A stretch of DNA of 64,000 nucleotides from Kordia jejudonensis (GTDB lineage Bacteria > Bacteroidota > Bacteroidia > Flavobacteriales > Flavobacteriaceae). Under the pieces are notes generated by a model. The model was given only the letters and a program-made list of their open reading frames with translations, was not told where the DNA came from and ran no database searches. Below are positions 45,778-53,477 of this stretch, in pieces; position 1 is the first letter of the stretch, and each line of letters begins with the position of its first letter. The DNA lies in contig NZ_LBMG01000010.1 in NCBI RefSeq assembly GCF_001005315.1, positions 62,001 through 126,000 on the forward strand. The letters are read 5' to 3'. The translations under genes and the position numbers were made by a program.

Positions 45778-46656
45778 ATGAGTTCTTCTTTTGAAAAGTA
45801 TCAAAAAAACCGATTGATTTCTTCGTATTTCTCCGTGGTATTGAGCACAACGCTTGTACTTTTTTTGTTAGGAATACTAGGTTTGTTGGTATTAAATACT
45901 AAAAAAGTAGCCGATTATTATAAGGAAAAAATCGCTTTGACTGTGTATTTGAAAGATAGCGCCAAAGAGGTTGAAATTAAGCAATTGCAAAAAACATTGG
46001 CGTTGGCCGAATATACAAAGTCTGCTGATTTTGTGTCGAAAGAAACGGCTGCTGCAAATTTGACCGAAGATATCGGCGAAGATTTTGTAAAGTATTTGGG
46101 CGAAAATCCATTATTAAATTCCTTAGATGTGTATATGAATGCAAAGTTTGTTTCGGCTGAACAGTTAGAAACGATTGCCGCTGAGATTGCTGAGAAAAAT
46201 TTTGTAGAAGAAGTGTCGTTTGACAAACCGTTGGTTTCTAAGTTGAACGCAAATATTAAAAGAGTCGGACTCGGAATTTTGATCACGTGTATTTTCTTTG
46301 CACTTGTTGCCGCGTTGTTGATTAATAGTTCTATTCGTTTGTCTGTATATGCAAAACGTTTTACCATAAAAACCATGCAAATGGTTGGTGCCACGAAGAG
46401 TTTTATTCGGAAACCTTTTATTTGGAATAGTGTAAAAATGGGGATTATTGCAGCAATTTTAGCGTTGGCAGGAATGGCTGGCGTATTGTATTATGTAAAT
46501 AAATCCTTGCCACAATTGCAACTTGCCAATGATAAGGTTTTAATTGGTTCTGTGTTTGCAGGAATCTTTATAATTGGTGTGTTGATAACATGGATTAGCA
46601 GCTTTTTTGCGACACAACGTTTCTTGAATTTACGAACAGATCAATTGTATTATTAA
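45778..46656 (+). CDS. ftsX: Cell division protein FtsX (ABC permease-like)
   Basis: 292 residues with the FtsX layout: one transmembrane helix (about 20-42), an extracytoplasmic domain (about 43-170; IALTVYLKDSAKEVEIKQLQKTL), then three helices with the FtsX/MacB-type segment YAKRFTIKTMQMVGATKSFIRKPFIW. With FtsE, encoded elsewhere, FtsX transmits ATP hydrolysis to peptidoglycan hydrolases during division. It heads the group leading to DUF3098, uppP and truB, a conserved order in Bacteroidota. Confidence 0.9.
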   Translation: MSSSFEKYQKNRLISSYFSVVLSTTLVLFLLGILGLLVLNTKKVADYYKEKIALTVYLKDSAKEVEIKQLQKTLALAEYTKSADFVSKETAAANLTEDIGEDFVKYLGENPLLNSLDVYMNAKFVSAEQLETIAAEIAEKNFVEEVSFDKPLVSKLNANIKRVGLGILITCIFFALVAALLINSSIRLSVYAKRFTIKTMQMVGATKSFIRKPFIWNSVKMGIIAAILALAGMAGVLYYVNKSLPQLQLANDKVLIGSVFAGIFIIGVLITWISSFFATQRFLNLRTDQLYY

Positions 46657-46657
46657 G

Positions 46658-46831
46658 ATGAAAAAAACTATTCTCCCAATTCTACTAATTGTTGCCAGTG
46701 TTATTTTAATTATTGTCAATATTAGTATCTCTGAAGTATATGATCGTGGATTTTGGTTTCGAAACGTATCGAGTATTTTGCTAATTTTTGCCATGATTTT
46801 GACAATTCGAAGTCAACGAACGAACTCTTAA
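46658..46831 (+). CDS. Small two-helix membrane protein (57 residues)
   Basis: An ATG at 46658, one base after the ftsX stop codon, opens a 57-residue frame ending at 46831. The product has an N-terminal helix (ILPILLIVASVILIIVNIS), a short loop with YDRGFWFRN and a second helix (VSSILLIFAMILTI), then a basic tail. The abutting start and the 19-bp gap to marC suggest translation within the ftsX-marC transcript. Function is unknown. Confidence 0.6.
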   Translation: MKKTILPILLIVASVILIIVNISISEVYDRGFWFRNVSSILLIFAMILTIRSQRTNS

Positions 46832-46850
46832 TTTTTTTTAAAAACAACAC

Positions 46851-47462
46851 ATGACTGCAATTCTTACTACCTTGTTTTTTCTGATTGCTGTAATTGATCC
46901 TATTGGTTCAGTTCCTGTGTATTTGGAAGCAACAAAGGAGTTTGACGATATTCACAAACGAAAAATTGCCATCCGCGCTTCGGGAATTGCTTTTATAATT
47001 CTGTTGTTTTTTATCCTCATTGGACAATTAATTTTAGAAGGCATGTCAGTTTCGCTGGATGCATTTCAAATTTCTGGTGGTGTTATTTTATTTCTTTTCG
47101 CATTGACCATGATTTTTGGTGATGGAAAACCTGAACGTGAGAAAAATCAAATTACCGATTATAAACATGTGACTATTTTTCCTGTGGCAATTCCGTCGAT
47201 CGCTTCGCCTGGAGCCATTATGGCTGTTGTATTGATGACGGATAATCATACGTATAGCATTCAACAACAAGCAGTGACCACCGTTTTAGTGTTGGTTGTT
47301 ATTGGCATTACGTGTCTAATATTACTTGTGGCAAATTCCGTTCAAAAGAAAATCGGAAGTTATGGAATTACCGTTATTAGTAAAATAATGGGCTTAATTT
47401 TAGCTTCATACGCGGTACAAAGTATTTTGAGTGGTATTAGCCATTATTTTGGACAATCATAA
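46851..47462 (+). CDS. MarC-family membrane protein
   Basis: 203 residues with six predicted transmembrane helices and family signatures FFLIAVIDPIGSVPVYLEAT near the N-terminus and FPVAIPSIASPGAIMAVVLM in the middle. MarC/UPF0056 proteins are inner-membrane proteins of unclear transport function; a role in multiple antibiotic resistance is not supported for the family. It lies between ftsX and uppP. Confidence 0.87.
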   Translation: MTAILTTLFFLIAVIDPIGSVPVYLEATKEFDDIHKRKIAIRASGIAFIILLFFILIGQLILEGMSVSLDAFQISGGVILFLFALTMIFGDGKPEREKNQITDYKHVTIFPVAIPSIASPGAIMAVVLMTDNHTYSIQQQAVTTVLVLVVIGITCLILLVANSVQKKIGSYGITVISKIMGLILASYAVQSILSGISHYFGQS

Positions 47463-47656
47463 GTAAAAACTACTTAAGCTGAAACATATATATAACTTTT
47501 TACCATTCAAAACATTAACAGCTTTTAACCTTTCCTTGTAAAATATTTAGGAACTTATTGAGTTATCTTTATATCAACAAATCCAAACCCGAAATTTATG
47601 ATGAAAATATTTACGTGATAAAAAAATCCAGTTTAATTTTTTAAAAACTATAAACG

Positions 47657-48016
47657 ATGAAACGACTCACATTTATATTTTTAGGCATAGCACTTGTTGT
47701 ATTTTTAGCATATTCTTTTAAACCAGTAACTGAGGTAGATTCGGATGATTGCGTATTGATCTCAGGAAAAATAGTTTCTATTGCAGAAGGAACTTCTAAC
47801 GATATCCAAATTCGATTAGAAAACGATAGTCATTATTACTATATCAACCGTGGTTTAGAGAAAGGCTTAAATTTAGCGCAATTAAGTTCAAAAGTTTTAA
47901 ATAAAACCGTTACTTTGTACTGCCCAAACCGATGGACTTTAGTGAGTCCTGATGGGATAGTTCCACATATTTCCCGAATGGAAAAAGGAACTGCCATTGT
48001 CTACAGCGAGTTTTAA
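47657..48016 (+). CDS. Membrane-anchored protein of unknown function
   Basis: 119 residues with a single N-terminal hydrophobic segment (LTFIFLGIALVVFLAYSF) that could be a signal or anchor. The rest is a small beta-rich domain (CVLISGKIVSIAEGTSNDIQIRLENDSHYYYINRG) that looks OB-fold-like by eye. Not recognised. It lies 194 bp after marC, in a gap with no other clear feature, and upstream of the DUF3098 gene. Confidence 0.6.
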   Translation: MKRLTFIFLGIALVVFLAYSFKPVTEVDSDDCVLISGKIVSIAEGTSNDIQIRLENDSHYYYINRGLEKGLNLAQLSSKVLNKTVTLYCPNRWTLVSPDGIVPHISRMEKGTAIVYSEF

Positions 48017-48071
48017 AAACACCTTTTTCACTTTCTGTAGTTTTAAATGGGAATTGTAAATTAGAACGTAC

Positions 48072-48353
48072 ATGAAAAAAAAGAAGTCAGAAAGTAGCAA
48101 AAAATCTACGCCACAACATACGCCGCAACCAAAATCAACTTTTGTTTTTGGAAAGAAAAATTACCTGTTCATGCTGATTGGTATGGCAGTTATTGCTTTA
48201 GGTTTTATCTTAATGTCTGGTGGCGGAAGCGACGATCCAAACGTATTCAATGAAGCCGTTTTCAATGCACAACGAATTCATGTAGCTCCAATGCTAGTCA
48301 TTGCAGGCTTTGCCATTGAAGTATATGCCATATTGTTGAATCCGAATTCCTAA
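48072..48353 (+). CDS. DUF3098 membrane protein
   Basis: 93 residues. After a Lys/Ser/Pro/Gln-rich cytosolic tail come FVFGKKNYLFMLIGMAVIALGFILMSGGGSDDPNVFN and a second helix, the signature of DUF3098. Members are small two-helix membrane proteins that sit between ftsX and uppP in Bacteroidota; the gene ends 3 bp before uppP. Function is unknown, but the setting points to division or envelope assembly. Confidence 0.88.
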   Translation: MKKKKSESSKKSTPQHTPQPKSTFVFGKKNYLFMLIGMAVIALGFILMSGGGSDDPNVFNEAVFNAQRIHVAPMLVIAGFAIEVYAILLNPNS

Positions 48354-48356
48354 TTC

Positions 48357-49154
48357 ATGGATGTAATTAATGCGATTATCCTTGGAATTATTCAAGGATT
48401 GACAGAGTTTTTACCTGTTTCTTCAAGTGGACATATCGAATTAGGAAAAGCCATTTTAGGTGTCGAACTCAAAGAAGATTTACTATTTACAGTCGTTGTA
48501 CACTTTGCAACTGCATTAAGTACGATTGTAATTTTCAGAAAAGATATTTTAGAATTACTCAAAGGAATATTCCAATTTCAATGGAATGATGATTTCAAAT
48601 TTGCTTTGAAAATCATTATTTCTATGATTCCTGCTGCCTTGGTTGGTGTTTTATTTGAAGATCAACTGGAAGCCTTATTCAAAGGAAATATCCTATTAGT
48701 AGGTTGTATGCTCATCGTAACTGCCATATTATTGTATTTAGCCGATAAAGCGAAAAACACTAAAAAAGACGTTAGTTATAAAAATGCAATCGTTATTGGA
48801 ATTGCGCAAGCAATAGCCATGCTTCCTGGAATTTCACGTTCAGGAGCTACAATTTCAACGTCTGTATTGCTTGGGAATGACAAAACAAAAGCAGCTCGTT
48901 TTTCGTTCTTAATGGTTGTTCCGTTGATTTTTGGAAAAATTGGAAAAGATATTTTTAGTGGAGAGCTTTCGCTAGAAAGTTCTCAGATTATTCCACTTTC
49001 TGCTGGATTTATAGCTGCATTTGTTGCCGGATTGTTTGCCTGTACTTGGATGATCAATTTGGTAAAGAAAAGCAAACTTAGTTACTTCTCCATCTACTGC
49101 TTAATTGTTGGACTCATTGCAATTGGATATGTAGGATATCAAACTTATTTTTAA
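48357..49154 (+). CDS. uppP: Undecaprenyl-diphosphate phosphatase
   Basis: 265 residues with about eight membrane helices. It has motif 1 LTEFLPVSSSGHIELG and motif 2 PGISRSGATIS, the catalytic signatures of the BacA/UppP family. It dephosphorylates undecaprenyl pyrophosphate to recycle the lipid carrier for peptidoglycan and other polymers. The stop overlaps the truB start by one base (TAATG). Confidence 0.95.
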   Translation: MDVINAIILGIIQGLTEFLPVSSSGHIELGKAILGVELKEDLLFTVVVHFATALSTIVIFRKDILELLKGIFQFQWNDDFKFALKIIISMIPAALVGVLFEDQLEALFKGNILLVGCMLIVTAILLYLADKAKNTKKDVSYKNAIVIGIAQAIAMLPGISRSGATISTSVLLGNDKTKAARFSFLMVVPLIFGKIGKDIFSGELSLESSQIIPLSAGFIAAFVAGLFACTWMINLVKKSKLSYFSIYCLIVGLIAIGYVGYQTYF

Positions 49155-49852
49155 TGAAAACGCTCGAAGAATACCAAGCTGGACAAACTTTACTGATTGA
49201 CAAACCTTTGAAATGGTCTTCGTTTCAAGCGGTAAATAAGATAAAACTGGCGCTAAAATCGTACTTTAAATTACGAAAATTAAAAGTTGGACATGCTGGA
49301 ACATTAGATCCGCTCGCAACAGGATTATTGGTTATTTGTGTTGGAAAAGACACGAAAAAAATTGCTGGTTATCAAGGTCAAGTTAAAGAATACACTGGAA
49401 CAATTACGGTTGGTGGCACTACAGCTTCTTATGATTTGGAAAGTGACATTAACGAAACATTCCCAACAGATCATATTACAAATGAACAGATTCAGGAAGC
49501 TACTCAACAGTTTTTAGGCGAAATTGATCAAGTTCCACCTGTATTTTCAGCATTAAAAAAAGATGGAAAACGTTTATACAAATTGGCGCGCGAAGGCGAA
49601 AAAGTAGAGGTTCCATCACGAAAAATTACCATTAACGAGTTTGAAATTACTAGAATTGCTCTTCCTGAAATTGATTTTAGAGTCGTGTGTAGCAAAGGAA
49701 CTTATATTCGTTCATTGGCACACGATTTTGGAAAAGCCCTCAATTCTGGCGCGCATCTTTCAGCATTACGAAGAACCAAAATTGGCGATTTTGATGTGAA
49801 AAATGCCATCACACCTGATGTATTTGGCGAAAGTTTGAGAGTGAGTCGATAG
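49154..49852 (+). CDS. truB: tRNA pseudouridine(55) synthase
   Basis: 232 residues with KWSSFQAVNKIK, the catalytic aspartate motif GHAGTLDPLATGLLVICVGKDTK, VPPVFSALKKDGKRLYKLAREGE and CSKGTYIRSLAHDFG. It makes pseudouridine 55 in the tRNA T loop. It is shorter than E. coli TruB, lacking the C-terminal PUA domain, as is usual in Bacteroidota. It is translationally coupled to uppP. Confidence 0.94.
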   Translation: MKTLEEYQAGQTLLIDKPLKWSSFQAVNKIKLALKSYFKLRKLKVGHAGTLDPLATGLLVICVGKDTKKIAGYQGQVKEYTGTITVGGTTASYDLESDINETFPTDHITNEQIQEATQQFLGEIDQVPPVFSALKKDGKRLYKLAREGEKVEVPSRKITINEFEITRIALPEIDFRVVCSKGTYIRSLAHDFGKALNSGAHLSALRRTKIGDFDVKNAITPDVFGESLRVSR

Positions 49853-49891
49853 TATTGAGTTATTAGTATTGAGAATTGAGTCATTTTTCTG

Positions 49892-49906
49892 CTGAATCAA
49901 GTTCAG
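49892..49906. repeat. Dispersed repeat CTGAATCAAGTTCAG
   Basis: A 15-nt palindrome (arms CTGAA and TTCAG around TCAAG) lies in the truB/thioredoxin gap. It is the reverse complement of the core CTGAACTTGATTCAG found at 62353-62367 and a relative of the leuS insert. Confidence 0.55.
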
Positions 49907-49984
49907 TATGCCGTATAAACAAAAAAAGGATCAAAATATCTTTCAATACTTTCATCCTTCAATTTTTGAATTTTTTAATCAAAC

Positions 49985-50596
49985 CTACACCAGCTTCAAC
50001 AAATCGGCTACGGTATTTTGTCCTTTATCTTTATTATACCAAACTTGTAAATCTTGCTTAAATTCTGGCGTCAATTTTCCATATGCAGCTTTGTAATCGT
50101 TTACCAATTTTGTGGCTTCTGAAGGTCTTGGTCCCCAATCGCCTAGTACATTTCCCGAAGCATTATCAATAGCAATTAATTTCGGAATTGATTTTCCGCC
50201 ATTGGTTAAAAACTCGTTCATCAACGCTTCATTTTCATCGCGCATTACAACTTTTAGTGTAATATTATCACTCAACTCAGCAACTTTATTGATGACTGGC
50301 ATCGTTTGTGCCGCATCGCCACACCAACTTTCCGTCAACACCAACCAAGTTACATTTCCTGTGTACGATTCAATCTGCGCAATAGCTTCTGGCGTCAATT
50401 TTGTTGTTTTATCCAAACGCTTCATCCGTTTGTTATTCAACATAGAATAATTAGCTAAAGCTTCTGTTTGTAATGCGCCTGTAGATTTTCCTTCGGCAAC
50501 TAAATTTTCTACTAAAACTCTATATTCAAAATATGAAATTGCTTTTTGTAAGCTTTCGTCAATGATCGTTTTTATATGTGTATCTGTTGTTGTCAT
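49985..50596 (-). CDS. Thioredoxin-family protein with a single-Cys WCGDA site
   Basis: 203 residues. A thioredoxin-like fold has VTWLVLTESWCGDAAQTMPVINKVAEL; the WCxxC active site is WCGDA, so only the first cysteine remains. KVVMRDENEALMNEFLTNGGKSIPKLI matches the cis-proline region. Single-Cys members may act in monothiol exchange or have lost redox activity. It stands alone, convergent with truB. Confidence 0.8.
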   Translation of the reverse strand: MTTTDTHIKTIIDESLQKAISYFEYRVLVENLVAEGKSTGALQTEALANYSMLNNKRMKRLDKTTKLTPEAIAQIESYTGNVTWLVLTESWCGDAAQTMPVINKVAELSDNITLKVVMRDENEALMNEFLTNGGKSIPKLIAIDNASGNVLGDWGPRPSEATKLVNDYKAAYGKLTPEFKQDLQVWYNKDKGQNTVADLLKLV

Positions 50597-50744
50597 TTCT
50601 ATGGTTTTTACTCAAATTCAGTCGTAGTTTTCTAAAAAACTTACGAAAGTAAATTTTGATAGTTTTGTTCTTAGTCTTTAGGATTGTAAATTTACAAAAC
50701 GAATCAAAGACAAATGATGATGTTTGTCATGAAATCACTTTTAA

Positions 50745-51326
50745 ATGGAGTTTTTAGATAAAAAAAGATGTACTTGGTGTGGAAATGATCCTTTGTATGT
50801 GGCGTATCACGATGAAGAATGGGGCGTTCCCGTTCGTGATGATGATACTTTGTTTGAGTTTCTAATTTTAGAGACGTTTCAAGCTGGTTTGAGTTGGATT
50901 ACCATTCTGCGAAAGCGCGAAAACTTTAGAAAAGCGTTTGATAATTTCGATTATAAAAAAATTGCCAATTACGGAGCAGCAAAGTATGAAAGTTTATTGC
51001 AAGATGCTGGCATAATTCGAAATAAACTAAAAATAAAAGCGACCATTACCAACGCACAAGCGTTTATGAAAATACAAGAGGAATTTGGTTCGTTTTCAGA
51101 CTATATCTGGAAGTTTACCGATGGAAAACAAATTCAAAATGCATTTACAAAAAGACAAGATGTTCCTGCAACTACGGAATTATCAGATGCATTGAGTAAA
51201 GATTTGAAAAAAAGAGGATTTAAATTTGTAGGTTCTACCGTAATGTACGCGCATATGCAAGCCACAGGAATGGTAAACGATCATACGGTTAGTTGTTTTC
51301 GTTATAAAGAAGTTCAGAAATTATGA
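50745..51326 (+). CDS. tag: DNA-3-methyladenine glycosylase I
   Basis: 193 residues. The N-terminus RCTWCGND..YVAYHDEEWGVP carries zinc ligands Cys and His, followed by FEFLILETFQAGLSWITILRKRENFR and a C-terminal GFKFVGSTVMYAHMQATGMVNDH with the remaining zinc ligands. Tag removes N3-methyladenine to begin base excision repair. Its stop codon overlaps the next start by 4 bp (ATGA). Confidence 0.94.
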   Translation: MEFLDKKRCTWCGNDPLYVAYHDEEWGVPVRDDDTLFEFLILETFQAGLSWITILRKRENFRKAFDNFDYKKIANYGAAKYESLLQDAGIIRNKLKIKATITNAQAFMKIQEEFGSFSDYIWKFTDGKQIQNAFTKRQDVPATTELSDALSKDLKKRGFKFVGSTVMYAHMQATGMVNDHTVSCFRYKEVQKL

Positions 51327-51907
51327 GATCACTAGTTATACTATTATTGTTGAGTTGTTCGGTATTTTGCAATGCGCAGAATTCGTTTAAACAGGAAAAG
51401 GAAGACCGCATTAAGAAAGTCAATTTTCCAAAAAATGCCATTGAATTGTTAGAACAATATCTGCCTAAAAAAGTTAGAAAAGTAAAATATTATAAAGAAC
51501 AAGATAGTGTCAAAATAAGTTACGAAACCAAGCTAAAACACAAAGGAACTCGGTATAGTATAGAATTTAGTGAAAAAGGTATTTTGGAAGATATTGAAGT
51601 TACTATCAAAGCAAAAAACATCAAACCAAAAACGCTTGAACTGATAAAAAAGCACATGTACAATAGGTATGCTTCTTTTCGTTTCAAAAAAATTCAGCGA
51701 CAATATACACCTACAAATACCAGTCCACAAAAAGTGTTCAAAAATGCTTTTTCAAATGATACCGAAAGTGATTTTTCTTATGAAATTATTGCTGAAGTCA
51801 GAGAAGGGAAAAAGCGTTATTTTATTGAAATAACATTTACGAAAGATGGCGAATTTAACCTAGTAAGAACTATAATTCGAAGCTCGTATGATCACATTTT
51901 ATATTAG
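51323..51907 (+). CDS. Exported protein of unknown function
   Basis: 194 residues with a signal peptide (SLVILLLLSCSVFCNAQ). The mature part is basic and beta-rich, with KVRKVKYYKEQDSVKISYETKLKHKGTRYSIEFSEKG recalling PepSY/DUF2874-like domains, but no family is firmly seen. Translation is coupled to tag upstream and to the DUF2490 gene downstream (20-bp overlap), so it probably acts with the latter in the envelope. Confidence 0.65.
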   Translation: MRSLVILLLLSCSVFCNAQNSFKQEKEDRIKKVNFPKNAIELLEQYLPKKVRKVKYYKEQDSVKISYETKLKHKGTRYSIEFSEKGILEDIEVTIKAKNIKPKTLELIKKHMYNRYASFRFKKIQRQYTPTNTSPQKVFKNAFSNDTESDFSYEIIAEVREGKKRYFIEITFTKDGEFNLVRTIIRSSYDHILY

Positions 51908-52574
51908 ATTTTGTATAGCTTTCGCGATAGTTCTCTGCTCGTATTCAGCTTCAGCACAAAACGATTTTATCACTTTTTTTGAACCTTCATTCGCTGTAAA
52001 TCATAAAGTGAATGGTTCTTATAAAATAAATTTTTCAACGGTTTCAAGAAACTACATCTACCGTGATGAGGAATTTGAGTTTACAACGCGTCAATTGCAA
52101 TTTGTACATTTTTCCACCTATAGTTTGAATTCTAATCATAGCTTGAGCGCTGGAATTATGTATCGCTTTCGCGAAAATTTTGAAGATAGTAGTAATGAAC
52201 TTCGGTTGACGCAACAATACAATTATGCATATCGACCGAATGTGATTCGTTTTGGACATCGGATTCGTTCAGAACAGCGCATTACAACCGAAAATACAGT
52301 ACATCGCTTTCGCTATAGATTTACAATTGATTTCCCGTTGCAAGGAGATAAACTAGATGTTGGCGAACCGTATTTAGTCACTAATTTTGAATCATTATTA
52401 AGTGTTGCAAAAGCAGAACTACCACAAATTGATCAACGATTTACCACACAAATTGGTTGGCAATGGACAAAGAATTTAAAGTTTCAAACAGGTTTGGAAT
52501 ATCGTTTTGAAGATTATAACAATGATACTCGTGAAATTTTGTTTGTGTTGACTTCTGTGATTTTGAAAATATAA
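51888..52574 (+). CDS. DUF2490-family outer-membrane protein
   Basis: 228 residues. A signal peptide (IRFCIAFAIVLCSYSASAQ) precedes repeated amphipathic beta strands with Tyr/Phe and Arg (LTQQYNYAYRPNVIRFGHRIRSEQRI, HRFRYRFTIDFPL), ending in LVLTSVILKI. This fits DUF2490 small outer-membrane beta-barrels common in Flavobacteriaceae. The start overlaps the preceding gene by 20 bp. Function is unknown. Confidence 0.8.
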   Translation: MITFYIRFCIAFAIVLCSYSASAQNDFITFFEPSFAVNHKVNGSYKINFSTVSRNYIYRDEEFEFTTRQLQFVHFSTYSLNSNHSLSAGIMYRFRENFEDSSNELRLTQQYNYAYRPNVIRFGHRIRSEQRITTENTVHRFRYRFTIDFPLQGDKLDVGEPYLVTNFESLLSVAKAELPQIDQRFTTQIGWQWTKNLKFQTGLEYRFEDYNNDTREILFVLTSVILKI

Positions 52575-52582
52575 AAAAATAG

Positions 52583-52632
52583 ATCGTTTCACTTTTAGAA
52601 GCAAGATCGCTAATGCTGTTAGATTTTTGAAT
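52583..52632. repeat. Dispersed repeat copy (AGATCG..TTTCACTTTTAGAAG)
   Basis: It shares AGATCGyTTCRCTTTTAGA and GATCGCTAA.GCTGTTAGAT with the element at 25930-25998 in the opposite orientation. It lies between the convergent DUF2490 and aat genes. Confidence 0.45.
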
Positions 52633-52643
52633 TCTTCAATCTT

Positions 52644-53285
52644 TTAATCTTTCAATCTTAAGTACGACAAAAACACTTCACGTGGAATTTCATATGCTCC
52701 CAAACTTGCCAAATGATCTGTGTACAGCTGACAATCGATAAGTTGACAACCGTTTTCTTGTAATTTTCTAACCAAGTGAATAAAGCCGTATTTACTAGCA
52801 TTACTGACTTTACTAAACATGCTTTCACCACAAAATATGTGTCCTAAATCAATTCCGTACAATCCGCCAACGAGTTCTTCGTGTTGCCAAACTTCTACTG
52901 AAATTGCATGTCCCAATTCATGTAGTTTGATGTATGCGGCTTTCATATCTTCGGTAATCCAAGTATCTTCTTGTCCAGGTCTGTAAATTTTTGCGCATAC
53001 GTCAATAACTTCTGAAAATGCTTGATTGTACGTGACTTTAAATGCATTTTTTCGCAAGAGTTGCTTCATGCTTTTAGAAACTTTCAAATCTTCAGGAAAC
53101 AATACCATTCTTGGATCTGGCGACCACCAAACAATCGGTTCATCGTCACTAAACCAAGGGAAAATTCCACTTTCATACGCAAGTAATAATCGTTCAGGAG
53201 ACAAATCGCCACCAATAGCCAAAAATCCTTCTGGAGAAGCTGCTGTGACAGGCGGAAATATGAGTTCTTCTGTTAAAATGTACAT
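52644..53285 (-). CDS. aat: Leucyl/phenylalanyl-tRNA-protein transferase
   Basis: 213 residues with [43 protein letters not shown] (here beginning EGFLAIGG), [19 protein letters not shown] and [12 protein letters not shown]. It adds Leu or Phe to N-terminal basic residues, marking proteins for ClpS/ClpAP. It lies downstream of the AtoE-type gene, separated by 189 bp that hold a candidate small RNA on the plus strand. Confidence 0.94.
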   Translation of the reverse strand: [213 protein letters not shown]

Positions 53286-53334
53286 GATCTGTGTTTAATT
53301 TGAATGTAATTCGCGCGAAAAGCACACATAAATC

Positions 53335-53365
53335 TTTGATTTTTAGTAATTTTTTACCAATTTTG
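53335..53365 (+). promoter_or_regulatory. Promoter of the candidate small RNA
   Basis: TTTG (53335-53338), a 19-bp spacer and CAATTTTG (53358-53365; 7/8 to TAnnTTTG) match the Bacteroidota promoter layout. No plus-strand protein gene follows, so an RNA beginning near 53371 is the likely product. Confidence 0.4.
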
Positions 53366-53370
53366 TGATA

Positions 53371-53477
53371 ATCTTAACATTTCTAAAGATTTATTTCATC
53401 ATTTGCTTTTTGAATTAGTACGTTAAGATTAAAGCCTAAAACCAAAATATTAAGTCCCGTTTTCGGGACTTTTTTTA
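53371..53477 (+). ncRNA. Candidate intergenic small RNA of about 106 nt
   Basis: A promoter-like element (53335-53365) is followed by a 9-bp inverted repeat AATCTTAAC (53370-53378)/GTTAAGATT (53422-53430) and a typical intrinsic terminator AAGTCCCG-TTTT-CGGGACTT with seven T (53452-53476). No start codon or coding frame is convincing in it. The terminator overlaps the stop codon of the convergent atoE-like gene, so the hairpin may serve that gene too. No known RNA family is recognised. Confidence 0.35.
53452..53477. terminator. Intrinsic terminator hairpin AAGTCCCG-TTTT-CGGGACTT
   Basis: An 8-bp stem with a 4-nt loop. The T run (53470-53476) faces the plus strand, and the minus-strand side has a weaker T-rich tail just after the AtoE-like stop codon at 53475. 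Confidence 0.8.
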
